From contig JAGMUV010000012.1 of the NCBI GenBank assembly GCA_020744425.1, positions 1,550,001 to 1,614,000 on the forward strand: 64,000 nt of DNA, in the 5' to 3' direction. Below, one piece after another: positions 1 through 12,000 of this stretch (within the stretch, counting starts at the first letter, position 1; every line of letters starts with the position of its first letter). A program made the translations under genes and the position numbers. Source of the stretch: Dactylonectria macrodidyma (lineage: Eukaryota; Ascomycota; Sordariomycetes; Hypocreales; Nectriaceae). Under the pieces are notes generated by a model. It did no database searches. It was not told where the DNA came from and saw only the letters and a list, made by a program, of their open reading frames with translations.

Positions 1-3000
1 TCAACCGGTATAACAAAGCGATGGCGGTCGGCCTCCGCCACAACCACGATGTATCCATGATCCTGACGAGGACCAAGGGCCTGGCCATGGTATTTTACAT
101 CACCAACTATGCCACGAAGTTAGACACGCCCATGTGGAGACGAATCGCCCACGCGGCCGAAGTCTTCCGACAGCTTCGCGAAGATGCCGCGTCGAGGCAT
201 GACGCATCCGCAACAGGCGACCAGGGCGCCCAGCGACCTGCTGTGCTGAACCAGAGTCGCCAGTTTCTGATGAGGGTGGCGAATCGGATATTTTCCGAGA
301 GACAGCTCTCCGCCGTGGAGGTATGTTACCACATGCTCGGCTATCAGACGGACTTTACCAACGTCCCGCACTGGTCCTTCCTAAACCTGACCGCACTGTA
401 TTGGGCGGTATTCCGGAGATGGAAACACCTCCGTCGCCAGGCCGGCGCAGAAGCGGAGGAGGAGGAGCCGCCAGAAACGGTACAACTCAGGGAGGGCGGC
501 CGGACCCTGTTGTGCTTGGATGCTTACGCCTACAGAGGCCGTGTCCTCAAAGATATGTGCCTCTATGACTACATGTCCATGGTTACCCTGGTCCGTAGCC
601 GCGGCCGGGACGAGGACGAAAACCACATATCTCTCGAGGGGCCCTCTCCAGAGCACCATGGCTGGTTTCAGAAGCTCCGGCGACCTCACGAGTACGCAGT
701 GCCGATTTTTCAAGGATTCATCAGCGACGATCACCGGGACGAGCACCCGGTGTATTTCAGACGGTACGTTCTTAGTCAACAATGCCAAATCCGAGCCTAC
801 TCTGACATTCCGTGCAGTAACTCTGTTCTCCATCTGGCCCTGTTTGTGCCTTGGGAAGGCTTTCTTTCCATCATGCAGGGGGATATCGCCGACATATGGT
901 CCGGATATGAAGCTTCCCTCTGTTGCAGGCTGCGTTTTCACGTGTCGAACATCTCCCTTCTCAGCAAGTCAGCCGAGGACGCGCGGAAAGACGCAAAGCT
1001 CTGGGCCAGCCGATCAGAAGGCGACGACACAGTCGACGTAGACTTCCCTCTTGATGAGGGCGACGACGATGAAGAGCGCGCAACCATCGCTGAGCACCAC
1101 CAGAATTTTGCGGCTCTGCTACACACTCTGCACAACGCCGTCCGAGATTCTGATGCCACGAGAGGCTCCCCAGTCTTGGCGAATTTCATCCGCGACCTGC
1201 GTGAAGAGACTTCGGCATCGGAGGATAGGCCTTTTATTCAGCGTCCCGAGGGCTTTTATCAGCAAATCCGCCGTACCCAGGACGCTCCGCTATGCCAATT
1301 TCAGACCCTTTCTGCAGAGAATGTTCAAGCCGCTGCGAAGGCTCTGGAGATGCTCCATCTCCGGATGCTGGATGAGATTGAGACAGGTCCCCAGGGTAGC
1401 GCGCATCACACGCCTAACGCCGACATAGATGATATACTTGCTCGCAACTACGATACGGAGATTCCCCTACCACGTCGAAGTCAGGGCCCAGTCGCACAGT
1501 GTCCTCGGATGCTCGTTGACGTTAATATGGCAACAAGCTTTGCGGGATTAGGACGCCTTGCCGCGTCGAATTATACCCTCAACTCTCTGCAGACAATGGC
1601 TCTTCAACTTGTGTGCAGGTTTTTAGACAGGTACTCAGCGGACCCCGACCCGGCGGGTCAACATCTCCAGTACACCGGAGGGCCGGGCGGTACAGGAAAA
1701 TCCAGGGTCATCTCGGCCCTGAAATGGGTCTTCTCGGCGAGAGGCCAACCACATCTTCTCCAGATCACGGGAACATCAGGTAGTGCAGCTGCACAGATCG
1801 GAGGTACGACATTACATTCTGCCTGTGGACTGGATACCCGGCGCTCCCTCGACAAACAACTCCCACTTTTCTCGGAGGCAAAGAAGTGGACGTGGAAGCA
1901 GAAGCTGGTCCTCGTGATCGACGAAGTTAGCATGCTTGGAGGTGCTACCCTGTACGAGGCCAGCTGCCGTCTTCAATCGCTCCGCGATTGCCCAGATAAG
2001 CCCTTTGGCGGTGTTCCCGTCGTTCTTTTGATGGGGGACTTTTATCAATTCGCCCCAGTTCGGGAGACGAGCCTCCTGGTAGACCGAATGGCGGATCCCC
2101 TCTTCGCATCCGTGAGCCAAGCCACCATTTCTCACCATCGCGGCTTCAGTCTGTGGCTAATGTTCAAGACCGTGGTTCTTCTCGAAGAACAGGTCCGCGC
2201 ACGAGACGACCCTGAGCTAGGCGCTCTTCTGGATCGAGTACGGCACGGCACCCAGACATGGCAAGATCTGGCCCTACTGAATACAAAGCTGGTTGACCGC
2301 TCCGATATCACCTTCAGTAACGGCTTGCGCGCCATAACACCTCTGAACCGCAACCGATGGAGCCTCAATATGGAAGCCGTTGTGGACTGGGCGCGCTTTA
2401 ATGAGAGGCACATCTCCGTCTTCGTGTCAGCCCACACCTGGCGAAGAGCCGGCCTGTCTCAATATGAGATCGCCCAAGCTATCGAGCAAGGGGACGATTC
2501 CAAATGCAAGGTCCCAGGCCTCTTCTTCTATGCTCAGGGGATGCCTGTGGTTGTTAACAAAAATATATACACCGGCTTGAAGGTTGTCAATGGCGCGGAG
2601 TTTACTGCAGCAGACATCATCCCCGATCCGAAACGCCCAGGATACCATCTTGCGGACGATGTCACCATACACTTCGGCCCACCACTAGGCATCTTATTAC
2701 AGTCGAGAGACACCGCGAGCTTGGCAGTCCCCGTCCTACCAGCAGAGATGGTACTCGTTCGCCCTATCTCGCACACCCTCGATCCAACCGATTCCCACTT
2801 CAAGTTCTTGTCAACGAAATGCACCCGACGGGGGCTGCCGGTTGTTCCGGCCTTTGTTCTCACCGATTATAAATCCCAATCCAAAACGTTTGCCGAGGTA
2901 CTCTTGGAGTTGCGGGGAAATCGCATGACCAATGGCGAGCCCTCCAAGTGCGATTTTACCAGTCTCTATGTGCAGTTGTCCAGGTGTACGACTCTTCGAG

Positions 3001-3143
3001 GCATCAAGCTTCTCAGCCCTATACGGCCCCAGGATTTCATCGGTAACAGGCTAGACCAGACCATGGTAGATGCAATGCAGAGACTCAAGAACCTGGCCGC
3101 GAAGACGAAACGGGGCTATGAGGGCCGATGCCACGATACATAG
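1..3143 (+). CDS. Helitron RepHel protein, C-terminal part (cut by window edge)
   Basis: The reading frame is already open at base 3 and matches the RepHel at 6042-12953 from its first residues, so the Rep nuclease half lies outside the window. What remains is the linker and a PIF1-type superfamily 1 helicase: Walker A GGPGGTGKS near base 1680, Walker B VLVIDEVSML near 1912, the GDFYQFAPV motif near 2035 and the C-terminal SLYVQLSRC motif near 2960. Helitron proteins of this type nick and unwind DNA for rolling-circle transposition. A 54-nt intron at about 764-817 (GTACGT to GTGCAG) sits exactly where the paralogue has a 52-nt intron; because 54 is a multiple of three the frame also reads through unspliced. 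No internal stop is present. Similarity to the second copy runs to the C-terminus, so both belong to one family. Confidence 0.93.
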   Translation, partial: NRYNKAMAVGLRHNHDVSMILTRTKGLAMVFYITNYATKLDTPMWRRIAHAAEVFRQLREDAASRHDASATGDQGAQRPAVLNQSRQFLMRVANRIFSERQLSAVEVCYHMLGYQTDFTNVPHWSFLNLTALYWAVFRRWKHLRRQAGAEAEEEEPPETVQLREGGRTLLCLDAYAYRGRVLKDMCLYDYMSMVTLVRSRGRDEDENHISLEGPSPEHHGWFQKLRRPHEYAVPIFQGFISDDHRDEHPVYFRRYVLSQQCQIRAYSDIPCSNSVLHLALFVPWEGFLSIMQGDIADIWSGYEASLCCRLRFHVSNISLLSKSAEDARKDAKLWASRSEGDDTVDVDFPLDEGDDDEERATIAEHHQNFAALLHTLHNAVRDSDATRGSPVLANFIRDLREETSASEDRPFIQRPEGFYQQIRRTQDAPLCQFQTLSAENVQAAAKALEMLHLRMLDEIETGPQGSAHHTPNADIDDILARNYDTEIPLPRRSQGPVAQCPRMLVDVNMATSFAGLGRLAASNYTLNSLQTMALQLVCRFLDRYSADPDPAGQHLQYTGGPGGTGKSRVISALKWVFSARGQPHLLQITGTSGSAAAQIGGTTLHSACGLDTRRSLDKQLPLFSEAKKWTWKQKLVLVIDEVSMLGGATLYEASCRLQSLRDCPDKPFGGVPVVLLMGDFYQFAPVRETSLLVDRMADPLFASVSQATISHHRGFSLWLMFKTVVLLEEQVRARDDPELGALLDRVRHGTQTWQDLALLNTKLVDRSDITFSNGLRAITPLNRNRWSLNMEAVVDWARFNERHISVFVSAHTWRRAGLSQYEIAQAIEQGDDSKCKVPGLFFYAQGMPVVVNKNIYTGLKVVNGAEFTAADIIPDPKRPGYHLADDVTIHFGPPLGILLQSRDTASLAVPVLPAEMVLVRPISHTLDPTDSHFKFLSTKCTRRGLPVVPAFVLTDYKSQSKTFAEVLLELRGNRMTNGEPSKCDFTSLYVQLSRCTTLRGIKLLSPIRPQDFIGNRLDQTMVDAMQRLKNLAAKTKRGYEGRCHDT

Positions 3144-3767
3144 GCCATATCATCTTGTGAAAGCCTGCCAGCTCGGAATTAGTGCCATGTTGTCCATGTC
3201 GAACAATCGGCGGCTCCCTAGTTATTGAAAATCATCATGATGAGATGAAATTTAAGTTTATGGTCTGTGCGTCATCGATCTTCAAAACGCTCCGGTGGTC
3301 TGTGCCTGGCTCAGCCACAACCACGCTGCCCGCAACACCTCATAAGGGACTGTAGACCTTCATCAATTCTCACAAACTGAAAGACTCGTTCCGAAGGTCT
3401 GATGGCGGGCCCGTAGGGACCGGTCTCCTGTTGTAAGGTAGGCGTGCAGGCTGGGGATGCTGGTAAATGCGTATGCCTTTGAGGAACGAAAAGGATCTTT
3501 GCCTTGAGGAACGAAAGGCTTCTTTTTCCCCGCCCTCTCTCCCTCACCAGCCTTAATTCATTAGCCACGATTATTAATCCCCATGCCACACATTATAGAC
3601 GCCTCATTTGTATATTGCATGCGCCTCTTTTCAAGCCTCTGTAAATTTTTTTGGCCTTTTTTTACACGTTTTATAGTCTCCAAACAACCATAGTTAACGG
3701 GATTTTGTCGGCATGTTGGCCGTTGACCTGATTAAGTGGGTCCTCGGCAAAAATACGGCTAGGTCAC
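3144..3767. other. 3' flank of first RepHel; probable Helitron 3' region
   Basis: No gene is seen. About 240 bp after the RepHel stop, bases 3383-3430 contain a segment (CTCGTTCCGAA, then GGGACCGGTCTCCTGT) that recurs about 195 bp after the stop of the second RepHel (13147-13194). That shared position suggests a common 3' region of the element. I could not identify a convincing terminal hairpin plus CTRR end. Confidence 0.4.
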
Positions 3768-5226
3768 CTACTTCCGCGCTTTGGCGCGCTTCCTCGGCAT
3801 CGCATCCGTGCTGGAAGCGACGCCATGCTTTAATCCATTTCTCTCCTGAGCCGCTTCCATTTCTTCCGATCCTATTATTCCGGTCAGCCATGCCGCCTGA
3901 TGTGCTCTCGTATATATGTACTGACCATTTAGCCCTTGTTGCCGTTCGGCTCGGGTCCCTGCCCTATTAGGACTGCCCAGTTTCGGAGGAGAGGGAAGCT
4001 GTGTGGCCGTTTCTGAAGACTCGTTCTCCACTGCCATCTCCTTCCCGCTTCCTTTCCCATCTCTCGAGGTGCCCACTAAAGACGGCGGCTCTGTGGAACG
4101 TTTTGCAGGCGAGCCGACTGGGCTGTTGGTAAATGGGTTTCGGCCTTTACCATGCTCGGTTGCTCCTGCTTTCCGCGGGGAAACGCCAATCCCGGAGCTG
4201 CCGCCGGCGTCGAACGACGCCTTCGATGTGAATCCAAACTCATCCACGAGCACCACCAGTATATCTTGCCCGGGTTGGAGTTCGTCCTCCAGTAGTGTGG
4301 CGTTTAACACACCAACAATGCTCCCCCTCCCGTATATCCATTTCCTAGAGGTAAAGCCGCCCTCGGCCGAGTTCTTCATCCACTCGATCCGGCTTCTCCA
4401 AGGCTGCTGATCGTGTGGCATGTACGCCAGTATGTGGAAGGTCTGCCCGCCTTTGAATGGCGTGTCACCGTCGCGGGGTGGAGTGAGATATGTACGACAC
4501 TGGACAAATCCACAGCACTTGCGCTGGTGGTTTGTCAACGTCTCGGCTTTGAACCGGAACGTGGTCGTGTCAATCGGCCCATGAAAGCTGGTTCGTGGCG
4601 CAATACTCGGGAAGCAGCTCTCCACCTCCACAAGCCTGAGGGACCGAGTTGCAATGCTGGAAGGCTGGTTAGTCGCTGTTCGATCTGTGGGGACGAGTGT
4701 GTAGCAGCTGCGTGTGCAGTACAGCCAGCCACGGGTAGCGCTTCGCTTTCTACAGGAAGCTGTTTAGAGATAAAGGCTCGACTGGCACGTACGGTTGAAT
4801 GCACAAGTAGCCCCGTACCTGCGCAAGTTTTCCATACAAATCTTCCCACGTTCCAACGGCTGACTCCTCTCCGTCCACGATCTTCCGGCGGAAGTGCAGC
4901 TGGTAAGGGTGCAGCTGGACGTCGAAAAAGAACCATTGGCCTTCCCACTCGTCCATCTGAGGGAAAGGAAACACGTGCATGGACAACGGCACATCGATGC
5001 CGTCGAGGCTGTTGAGAACCTCTCTGTGCTCTCCAGCTTCTTCGTCGAAGAAGGCTGGCCTAGCAAACTGAAGACGAACTGCTCCGACCAAGTTATGGCC
5101 TCGGATAAGTTGTCGATCGCCATACGTAGCCATTTCCAGTCCCTCCAGACTAGAAAAGAACTGTACACCAAGAGGGTTTAGGGAAGGCTGTCCTGAGCCT
5201 TGGCCTGATATAGACGAACGTGCCAT
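3768..5226 (-). CDS. Uncharacterised two-exon protein between two Helitrons
   Basis: The product is not recognised. Exon 1 is 5226-4819 and exon 2 is 4664-3768; the 154-nt intron has a CAG|GTACGG donor and a GACTAACCAG acceptor, and both ends are phase 0. The joined product is about 434 aa. The N-terminal half (residues 1-230) is hydrophobic and aromatic-rich, with motifs such as QWFFFDVQLHPYQLHFRRKI and GGQTFHILAYMPHD, and looks like a folded beta-rich domain. Residues 290-430 are Ser/Pro/Gly-rich, end in a basic tail (PRKRAKARK, a possible nuclear signal) and are probably disordered. It is convergent with the first RepHel (625 bp apart) and divergent from the second (816 bp), so it could be a passenger or accessory gene of either element or a host gene trapped between them. 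Its open frame favours it being, or having recently been, functional. Confidence 0.65.
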
Positions 5227-5435
5227 GGGGATGGTGACCGATTGGTGACCTTGTCAGACCGTCTCTTAGTCGAATATAATAAGAGAAGAGGGAATTTCAA
5301 CAAAGAAGGAGATTTGCGACCGAGGCTTCTCCTCTGCGGTGCTTATATAGGCTGCCGTCTACCTTCCCAGGCAGCCCTTGATACTAATCCTCGGGTGATT
5401 GGGGGTCTGTCACATCTCGGGATATCGGATTTCTA

Positions 5436-5712
5436 TGCTTAAGCTTTCCTTCTGTCATCATAGGCGTGCATAGCCACTTGCCTCGTCACCGGCCTCGTCA
5501 TCAGCTTCATCACAAGGCTAGCTTTTCCTCTGATCAGGTGAATAGCTAGACAAAGTTAAATAGTCCGTAGCATCCGGACTGTCTCGGCTGTCCGAGGCCA
5601 TCCGAGGTCATCATCAGTCTCTTCGTCTATAAGACTGACCCAAAGACCATCTTTAGATAGGAATAGCAACAGCTTCTCACACACATGATCACTTCCATCT
5701 GCTAGATGCAAC
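5436..5712 (+). repeat. Dispersed repeat, copy A (about 275 bp)
   Basis: This segment matches 29868-30137 in the same orientation over nearly its whole length with scattered substitutions. Shared blocks include CATCATAGGCGT, GCCTCGTCACC, CTCGGCTGTCCGAGG, TTCGTCTATAAGACTGAC and GCTAGATGCAACA. No open frame is shared and no terminal inverted repeats were recognised. The match stops on both sides, so this is a discrete repeat unit rather than part of a larger duplication. Confidence 0.8.
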
Positions 5713-6041
5713 AGGATCCATGTCGGAGCTTTCGCCGCTTGTAACAACACCGGAAGCCTAGACAATTGTCTACTATAAGCCTATAACCGCTAGGACATGG
5801 GCTTCGATCTTTTGAATCAGAACTGCGTTTCACAGATCGTCGCAGATGAAGAGCTGGAGTCTCGCCAGGTATGGCGAGACACTACATCGTCAGTTCAGTC
5901 TCTTACCACCGTCTCGCATTCGTTTGATTCAATAGCGACACTGGACGCCAGTTCTTCACAGCTCTCTTATACCTACTTGCTGTGACACCTTGTAGAACCA
6001 CTATCTCCTTTCCCTGTTCCTACGCCCGGGTTTTTATCACA

Positions 6042-9000
6042 ATGGCTCGAGAAGAGAAGGTCGTGGTTCCGATGGCCGAGATCCGTCGTACCATAGAGCA
6101 TCTCGATCGCCGGCGCGCTCCAAACGCAGTCCAGAGACGACCCTGTACGTCTCCTCCACCAGCCGTTCCGCCAAATGACTCTATAGAGCCCACTGAGATT
6201 ATCATGCGCCGTGCTAGGACGGCCAGAGTTCCTATGGATGAGGTCTGTCGTACGATAGAAGATCTCGACCGTCAACACGCTCGAACCCGATCGCAGCGAG
6301 ACCAAGGTGAGTCTCGCCCCGTTAGCCAGTCCCGTAGACAAATCTACCCTCTCCGCTGATACCGTCATGCTCTATCTCAGAGAGGGTCATAGTCCCGATG
6401 GATGAGATACGCCGCACCATAGAAGACCTAGATCGTCGGCACGCTGGAAACAGAGCGCAAAGAAGGCGAGAGCCGTCTCCACCGCCAGCCATTCCCCCGA
6501 GTAGGTCTACGACAATTTCCACTGACATTAACGTTCTCCACGGGAAGAAGATCAAGGTCCCGATGGATGATATTCGTCGCACAATGGACGATCTCGATCG
6601 TCGACGCGCTGCCAACACAGCACGAAGAAGACGACTTCGGTCTCGGACGCCGGTCATTCCGGCACCCGTCACTACGACACCCTCTGATAGCAGCATGCCA
6701 CGTATAAGCAAGGTCAGGGTCCCACTGGATGAGATCCGCCGTACGATGGAAGTCATGGATCGCCAACGTGCTGATGCGCAAGTGCGTCAAAAACAGGAAT
6801 TGCCTCCAAAGATCTTCCTCGGCTCCCGGACCGATCAGACTGCCCCGAGACCCGGAAGGGACGTGGCCCAAGTCTCAACTCACCAAGTCTTCGGTGCATT
6901 GCATGATCTGAACCGACAACATTCCGAAGGGCCGGGCGGCATAATACCAGAAACGGCCCCACCAACTGTGGCTGCGGAACGGCACGAGCCGCTCAGGGTC
7001 CCCCTTCACGAGATTCGCAGCACGGCGACAGACTGGGACCGCCAACGATGGCTAGACCGACAGCGACAAAGATCCGAAGCGGCTCAACGACGAGCCTCGG
7101 GACGACCCGCACAACGAGCGAGGCAACAAAGTGAGGATAGATCTACATCCGAAAGTGCTGCCGACCCGGAGCCACCTGCGAGAACACCTGCGGTACGGAG
7201 AGCGAGGATGCCTGGGCAGCCTGCGGCTCCGATGGTGGACGTGGATCCGCTTCCCCAACCCTTAATCGTCCCGCCTCCTAAGAAAAAGCGTCGGCTCACG
7301 CGTGAAACCATCCAGCTCCAACGAGCATCCATACACGCTTTCCTCGAGCAGCTTGATGCTTGTTTTGACCAAAAAGAGGAAGCTTCGCGCACACGATCCT
7401 GGTGCAAGGAGATCCCTCTCCCTCTCCAGATAGAAACTCCGATGTCGTTTTACCGAGCCTTCACAGACGACAGGACGATGCCCACCTCGCATTGCACATT
7501 CTGCTATGGGATGGTTCCCGCCTGCAAACTCGATACCATCCACTGGAAGGCGCACCGGATACCATCACTGCTACATGCTACAAGGACAATTCAGCACTGC
7601 TACAGGTGCCTCCCATCACAAGGAAAATCAGATGTCCCTGTTTGCTCCGAATGCCACGCCTCTTTCGTAAAGGGGAAATTGCCGAAGGCCTGCTCGGTGA
7701 ATAACATGGACATCGGATGCGAGCACCAGTACCCCGAGGAGCTGAATGATCTCACCCCAGTGGAAGAAAAGTTAATCGCTCTCCAAAGCGCGTTCGGTTA
7801 CATCACAAAGTTCACAGTCGATAGGAAGACACGATCGGGCATCAGCTACCGGAAGCATATCAAAGGCCACATTGTTGTGTTTCCGAACAGGGTGGAGGAC
7901 CTAGTTGCGGCGGTTCTCCCTCACCCGCTCCTGCGGACTATCGAGAACATCCACGTCTCTTGGAGCGGCGCTAGCAAACCCGAGCCGTCAGATGTTGGAT
8001 ATCTTCTTCGAGTCCGTAAGGCTCGTATCAGTGCTGCCCTGTCATGGCTCCAACGAAACAACCCGCTCTACAAGCACATCACCATCGACCATGACGAGAT
8101 GGCCAGCTGGCGCTACGCGGAGGGGTCCAGCGTTCCTACTGTCATTATGGAGAGCATGCAGAGGGAAGAACCATCAGCTATGGAAAAGACGGCGACGGAC
8201 CATATAGTCCCAGACACAGACCGAGGCTTAGAGGACGGCGGATTCACCAGCATCGAGGACCTCGTCGCCTCACTAACCAGCGACTCCATCGACCAACCAC
8301 GCCCCTCGGGAGAACCCACCGCGGCCCCTAGACGGAGACAACCTGCGGAGCCATCGGCTCACGTCCTCGCCGATGCACATGCCGATCGTGCGGCGGATAC
8401 CGTCTACGAGAACGTATCATCCGCCATGTTCCCCATTGGCGGGCCGGCTGCTTTCGAAGATGCTGACAAGTTGTCGTTCCTGGTTGACGCGATGCAGAGG
8501 GCGGAGGACCAAGATCCAAAGCAAACCGAAAAACACCGGATTGACGTGCAAACCGCAGGAGACCAGCCATTTATCAGGGTCGAACACGGCGCGGAGTTTG
8601 CGGACAACCTACACACAGATTTCTTCCCACGGACCTTCCCGACACTCTTCCCGTGGGGCAGAGGCGGCCCAAAGGCACAGCCTAAACAAAACATCGACCC
8701 TGCTGAGCCCACCCACAACCACTCACTCAGCTACTGGGCCAGATATGTACTACAACGACACGGCGGCCGATTTGCGACCCACCCAGTCTTTTGTTTCTTG
8801 ATTTTTAACACCTTGCTCAGATCGTCCAACCGTCGAATCAGCATGCTTCGCATGTCGAGGCGCTCATTCGAGAAAGTGGAAGAGGTCTGCGCAAGTTTGA
8901 CAGAAGACCGACTAAAGCGAGCCATGGAGGACATGCGCCAAACAGGATCCACTACAGACCAAGATATCATGATGCTGCTCCGTGAGCTATTCGTCTTTGG

Positions 9001-12000
9001 CCACGCCCAGCCGCTCTCAAACGAAAGCCGGCTTCTCATGCGAAGGAAGATACAAGCTCTCTGTATCTGGATGGGCATGCCTGCCATTTGGTTTACTATC
9101 AATCCGAACGACATCAACAACCCTGTAAAGATGAAGCTCGCCATGCACAGGATCCACGACCACGGCAAGGCGAAAGAGCTCCTAGCGGATCTACAGCAGA
9201 GATACGACAGGATCGCCCTCAGCACCATGGATCCGGTCAGCTCCGCCCTCTTCTTCCACCGAGAAGTCTCTTTGTTCTTCGAGAAATATGTCAGAACAGG
9301 CGAACAATCCGTTTTCGGAAAGATTAGCCACTACTACGCAACGGTGGAAACCAACGAGCGTGGCAGTCTGCACTTGCATGGGCTGCTGTGGCTGGAAGGA
9401 AACTTGGGACTACCATCCCTGATCGACGATATGGCCAACCCCAGCGAGTCCGAATACCGTGCCAGCGTAATGCGCTACGTAGACTCTGTCTATCATGAAT
9501 GCCTCGACGAGAAAGCTGGGAAGGTGACCCGGCAGGACAGGAAGCCCATCCATCCGGTCGCGGAAATGATGAACAGCAGTAACGCGTTAACAGAGTCCTT
9601 TGAGGATGAGTCCAACTACATTGCGTACTGTTGCCAGGTCCATTCTCACACCTACACATGTATCAAGTACTCCCTTCAGGGCCTCGCCGAAGGGGAAGTG
9701 AACGCGCATCGCAGGACCACCTGCCGATTCAAGGCACCTTGGAAGACGGTCGAGCGCACAGGCTTTACGACGGACGGTTTGCTCGAGATCCGTCGGAACC
9801 ATCCCTTGGTCAACCGATATAACAGAGCAATGGCGGTTGGCCTCCGCCACAACCACGACGTCTCGCCTATCTTGACCAACACCAAAGGGCTTGCCATGAT
9901 ATATTACATCACCAACTACGCGACGAAGCTAAATACACCCATGTGGAAACGGCTTGCCTTTGCAGCCGATGTGCTTCAACGACGTCACAACTCCAGCGCC
10001 TTGATGCAGCAGCCACCGGATGCTGCCCCGAACGACAATCATCGATCCACTGTGCGCAACGAGACCCGGCAATTTTTGATGAGGGTTGCCAATCGTATCT
10101 TCTCCGAAAGAGAGCTCTCTGCCGTAGAGGTCTGCTACCACTTGCTCGGCCATCCTACGGATTTCACAAATGTACCCAACTGGTCGTTCCTACACTTGAA
10201 CACGCTGTATTGGGCAATCTTCCGGCGCTGGCCCCACCTCCGCCGTCTAGCCGGCCTAGAGACGGACACAGAGGAGCCCCTCGAGACGGTGAATCTCAGG
10301 GAGCAGGGCCGCACTCTGTCCTACTTCGAGGCGTACCCATGCAGGGGCGCACTCCTTGCGCATCTATGCCTCTACGACTATCTTTCCATGATTCACTTGG
10401 TGCCCCGGAAGAACCGTGACGACGACGAATTTCACATATCGCTAGACAGCCTTTCCTCAGACGTCCCTAACTGGATGCAGAAGCTTCGACGGCCCCATGA
10501 ATATGCCGTCCCAATCTTCCAAGGCTTCATTAGCGACGATCACAAGGATGACGATCCAGACTACTTCAAACGGTGCGACCTGGCCTGAGAGTTTCTGCGG
10601 CCATACTGCTGACACTTTTGACAGAAATTCTGTCCTTCACCTCGCCTTATTCGTGCCCTGGGAATCATTCCTGTTCAGCACTGACGGCGACATTACCAAC
10701 ATTTGGTCCCATCACGAAGCTGCCCTTTCCCCCCGCCTGCGTTTCTCTGTCTCGAACATCTCGCTTCTCAGGAAGTCAGCCGAGGATGCGCGCAAAGATG
10801 CACGGCTTTGGGCCAACAGATCCGAGGGCGAGGATACAGTCGATGTGAATTTCCCTCTGCCTGACGCCGACGACGGCCAACCCCCTGTGGCAACCGCTGA
10901 GCACCACCAAACCTACGTGGCTGTGATCCAGACTTTGCAGAATGCCATACGCAATTCCGATGCCACCAAAGACTCTCCTGTCCTGCGGGGTCTAGTCCGA
11001 GATCTGCGGCAAGAAACCCTACCCGAGGAAGGTCGGCCGCTTGCCCAACGTCACGAAGGCTTTTATCCACAAATTCGACGCAATCAGGACAGCCCCCTAA
11101 GCCACCATCTAACGCCTTCACCAGAGGATATCCAGGCTGCCGCAAGAGCCCAACACATGTTACATCTCCGAATGCTGGATGATATGGAGACTGGCCCCCA
11201 AGGAGACACATGCTCCATGATGAACACCGACATCGATGACATGCTAGATCGGCACCATGATACAGAGATTGTGCCACCCTGTCTGAATCAAGACCCAGTC
11301 ACGCGAGTCTCTCGGATGACCATCGATATCGGCCAAACATCCAGCTTCGTAGAACTCGGCCACCGAGCTGCTGCCCACTACACACTCAACTATCTACAAG
11401 GCATGGCCCTCCAGCTTATCTGCAGATCTCTGGACAAGTATACCGCGAACCCCGACGCCACGGAACAACACCTTCAGTACGTTGGAGGCCCCGGCGGCAC
11501 CGGAAAGTCCAGGATCATCGATGCCCTCAAGCACGTATTCGCTGTGAGAGATCAGCAGCATCTTCTTCAAATCACCGGCTCGTCCGGCAGTGCGGCGGCG
11601 CAAATTGGTGGGACTACGGTCCATTCCGCCTGCGGGCTAGACACCCATCGTTCTTCGAACGAACAGCTCCCTCGCTTCTCGGAAGCGAAGAAATGGGCGT
11701 GGAAGCAGAAACTGGTCTTCGTAATCGATGAGATCAGTATGCTAGGGGGAGCCACCTTTTTCAAAACCCACTGTCACCTCCAGGCCCTCCGCGACTGCTC
11801 TGATAAGCCATTCGGTGGCATTCCTATAGTTCTCTTAATGGGCGACTTCTATCAGTTCGCGCCCGTCCTAGAGACAAGCCTTCTGGTCGACCAAACACTG
11901 GATCTCGCTTCCACCACCTCTCTGGGACAGAGGACCATTGCACACCATCGCGGCTACAATATGTGGCTACTGTTCAAGACTGTTATTCTGCTCGAAGAAC

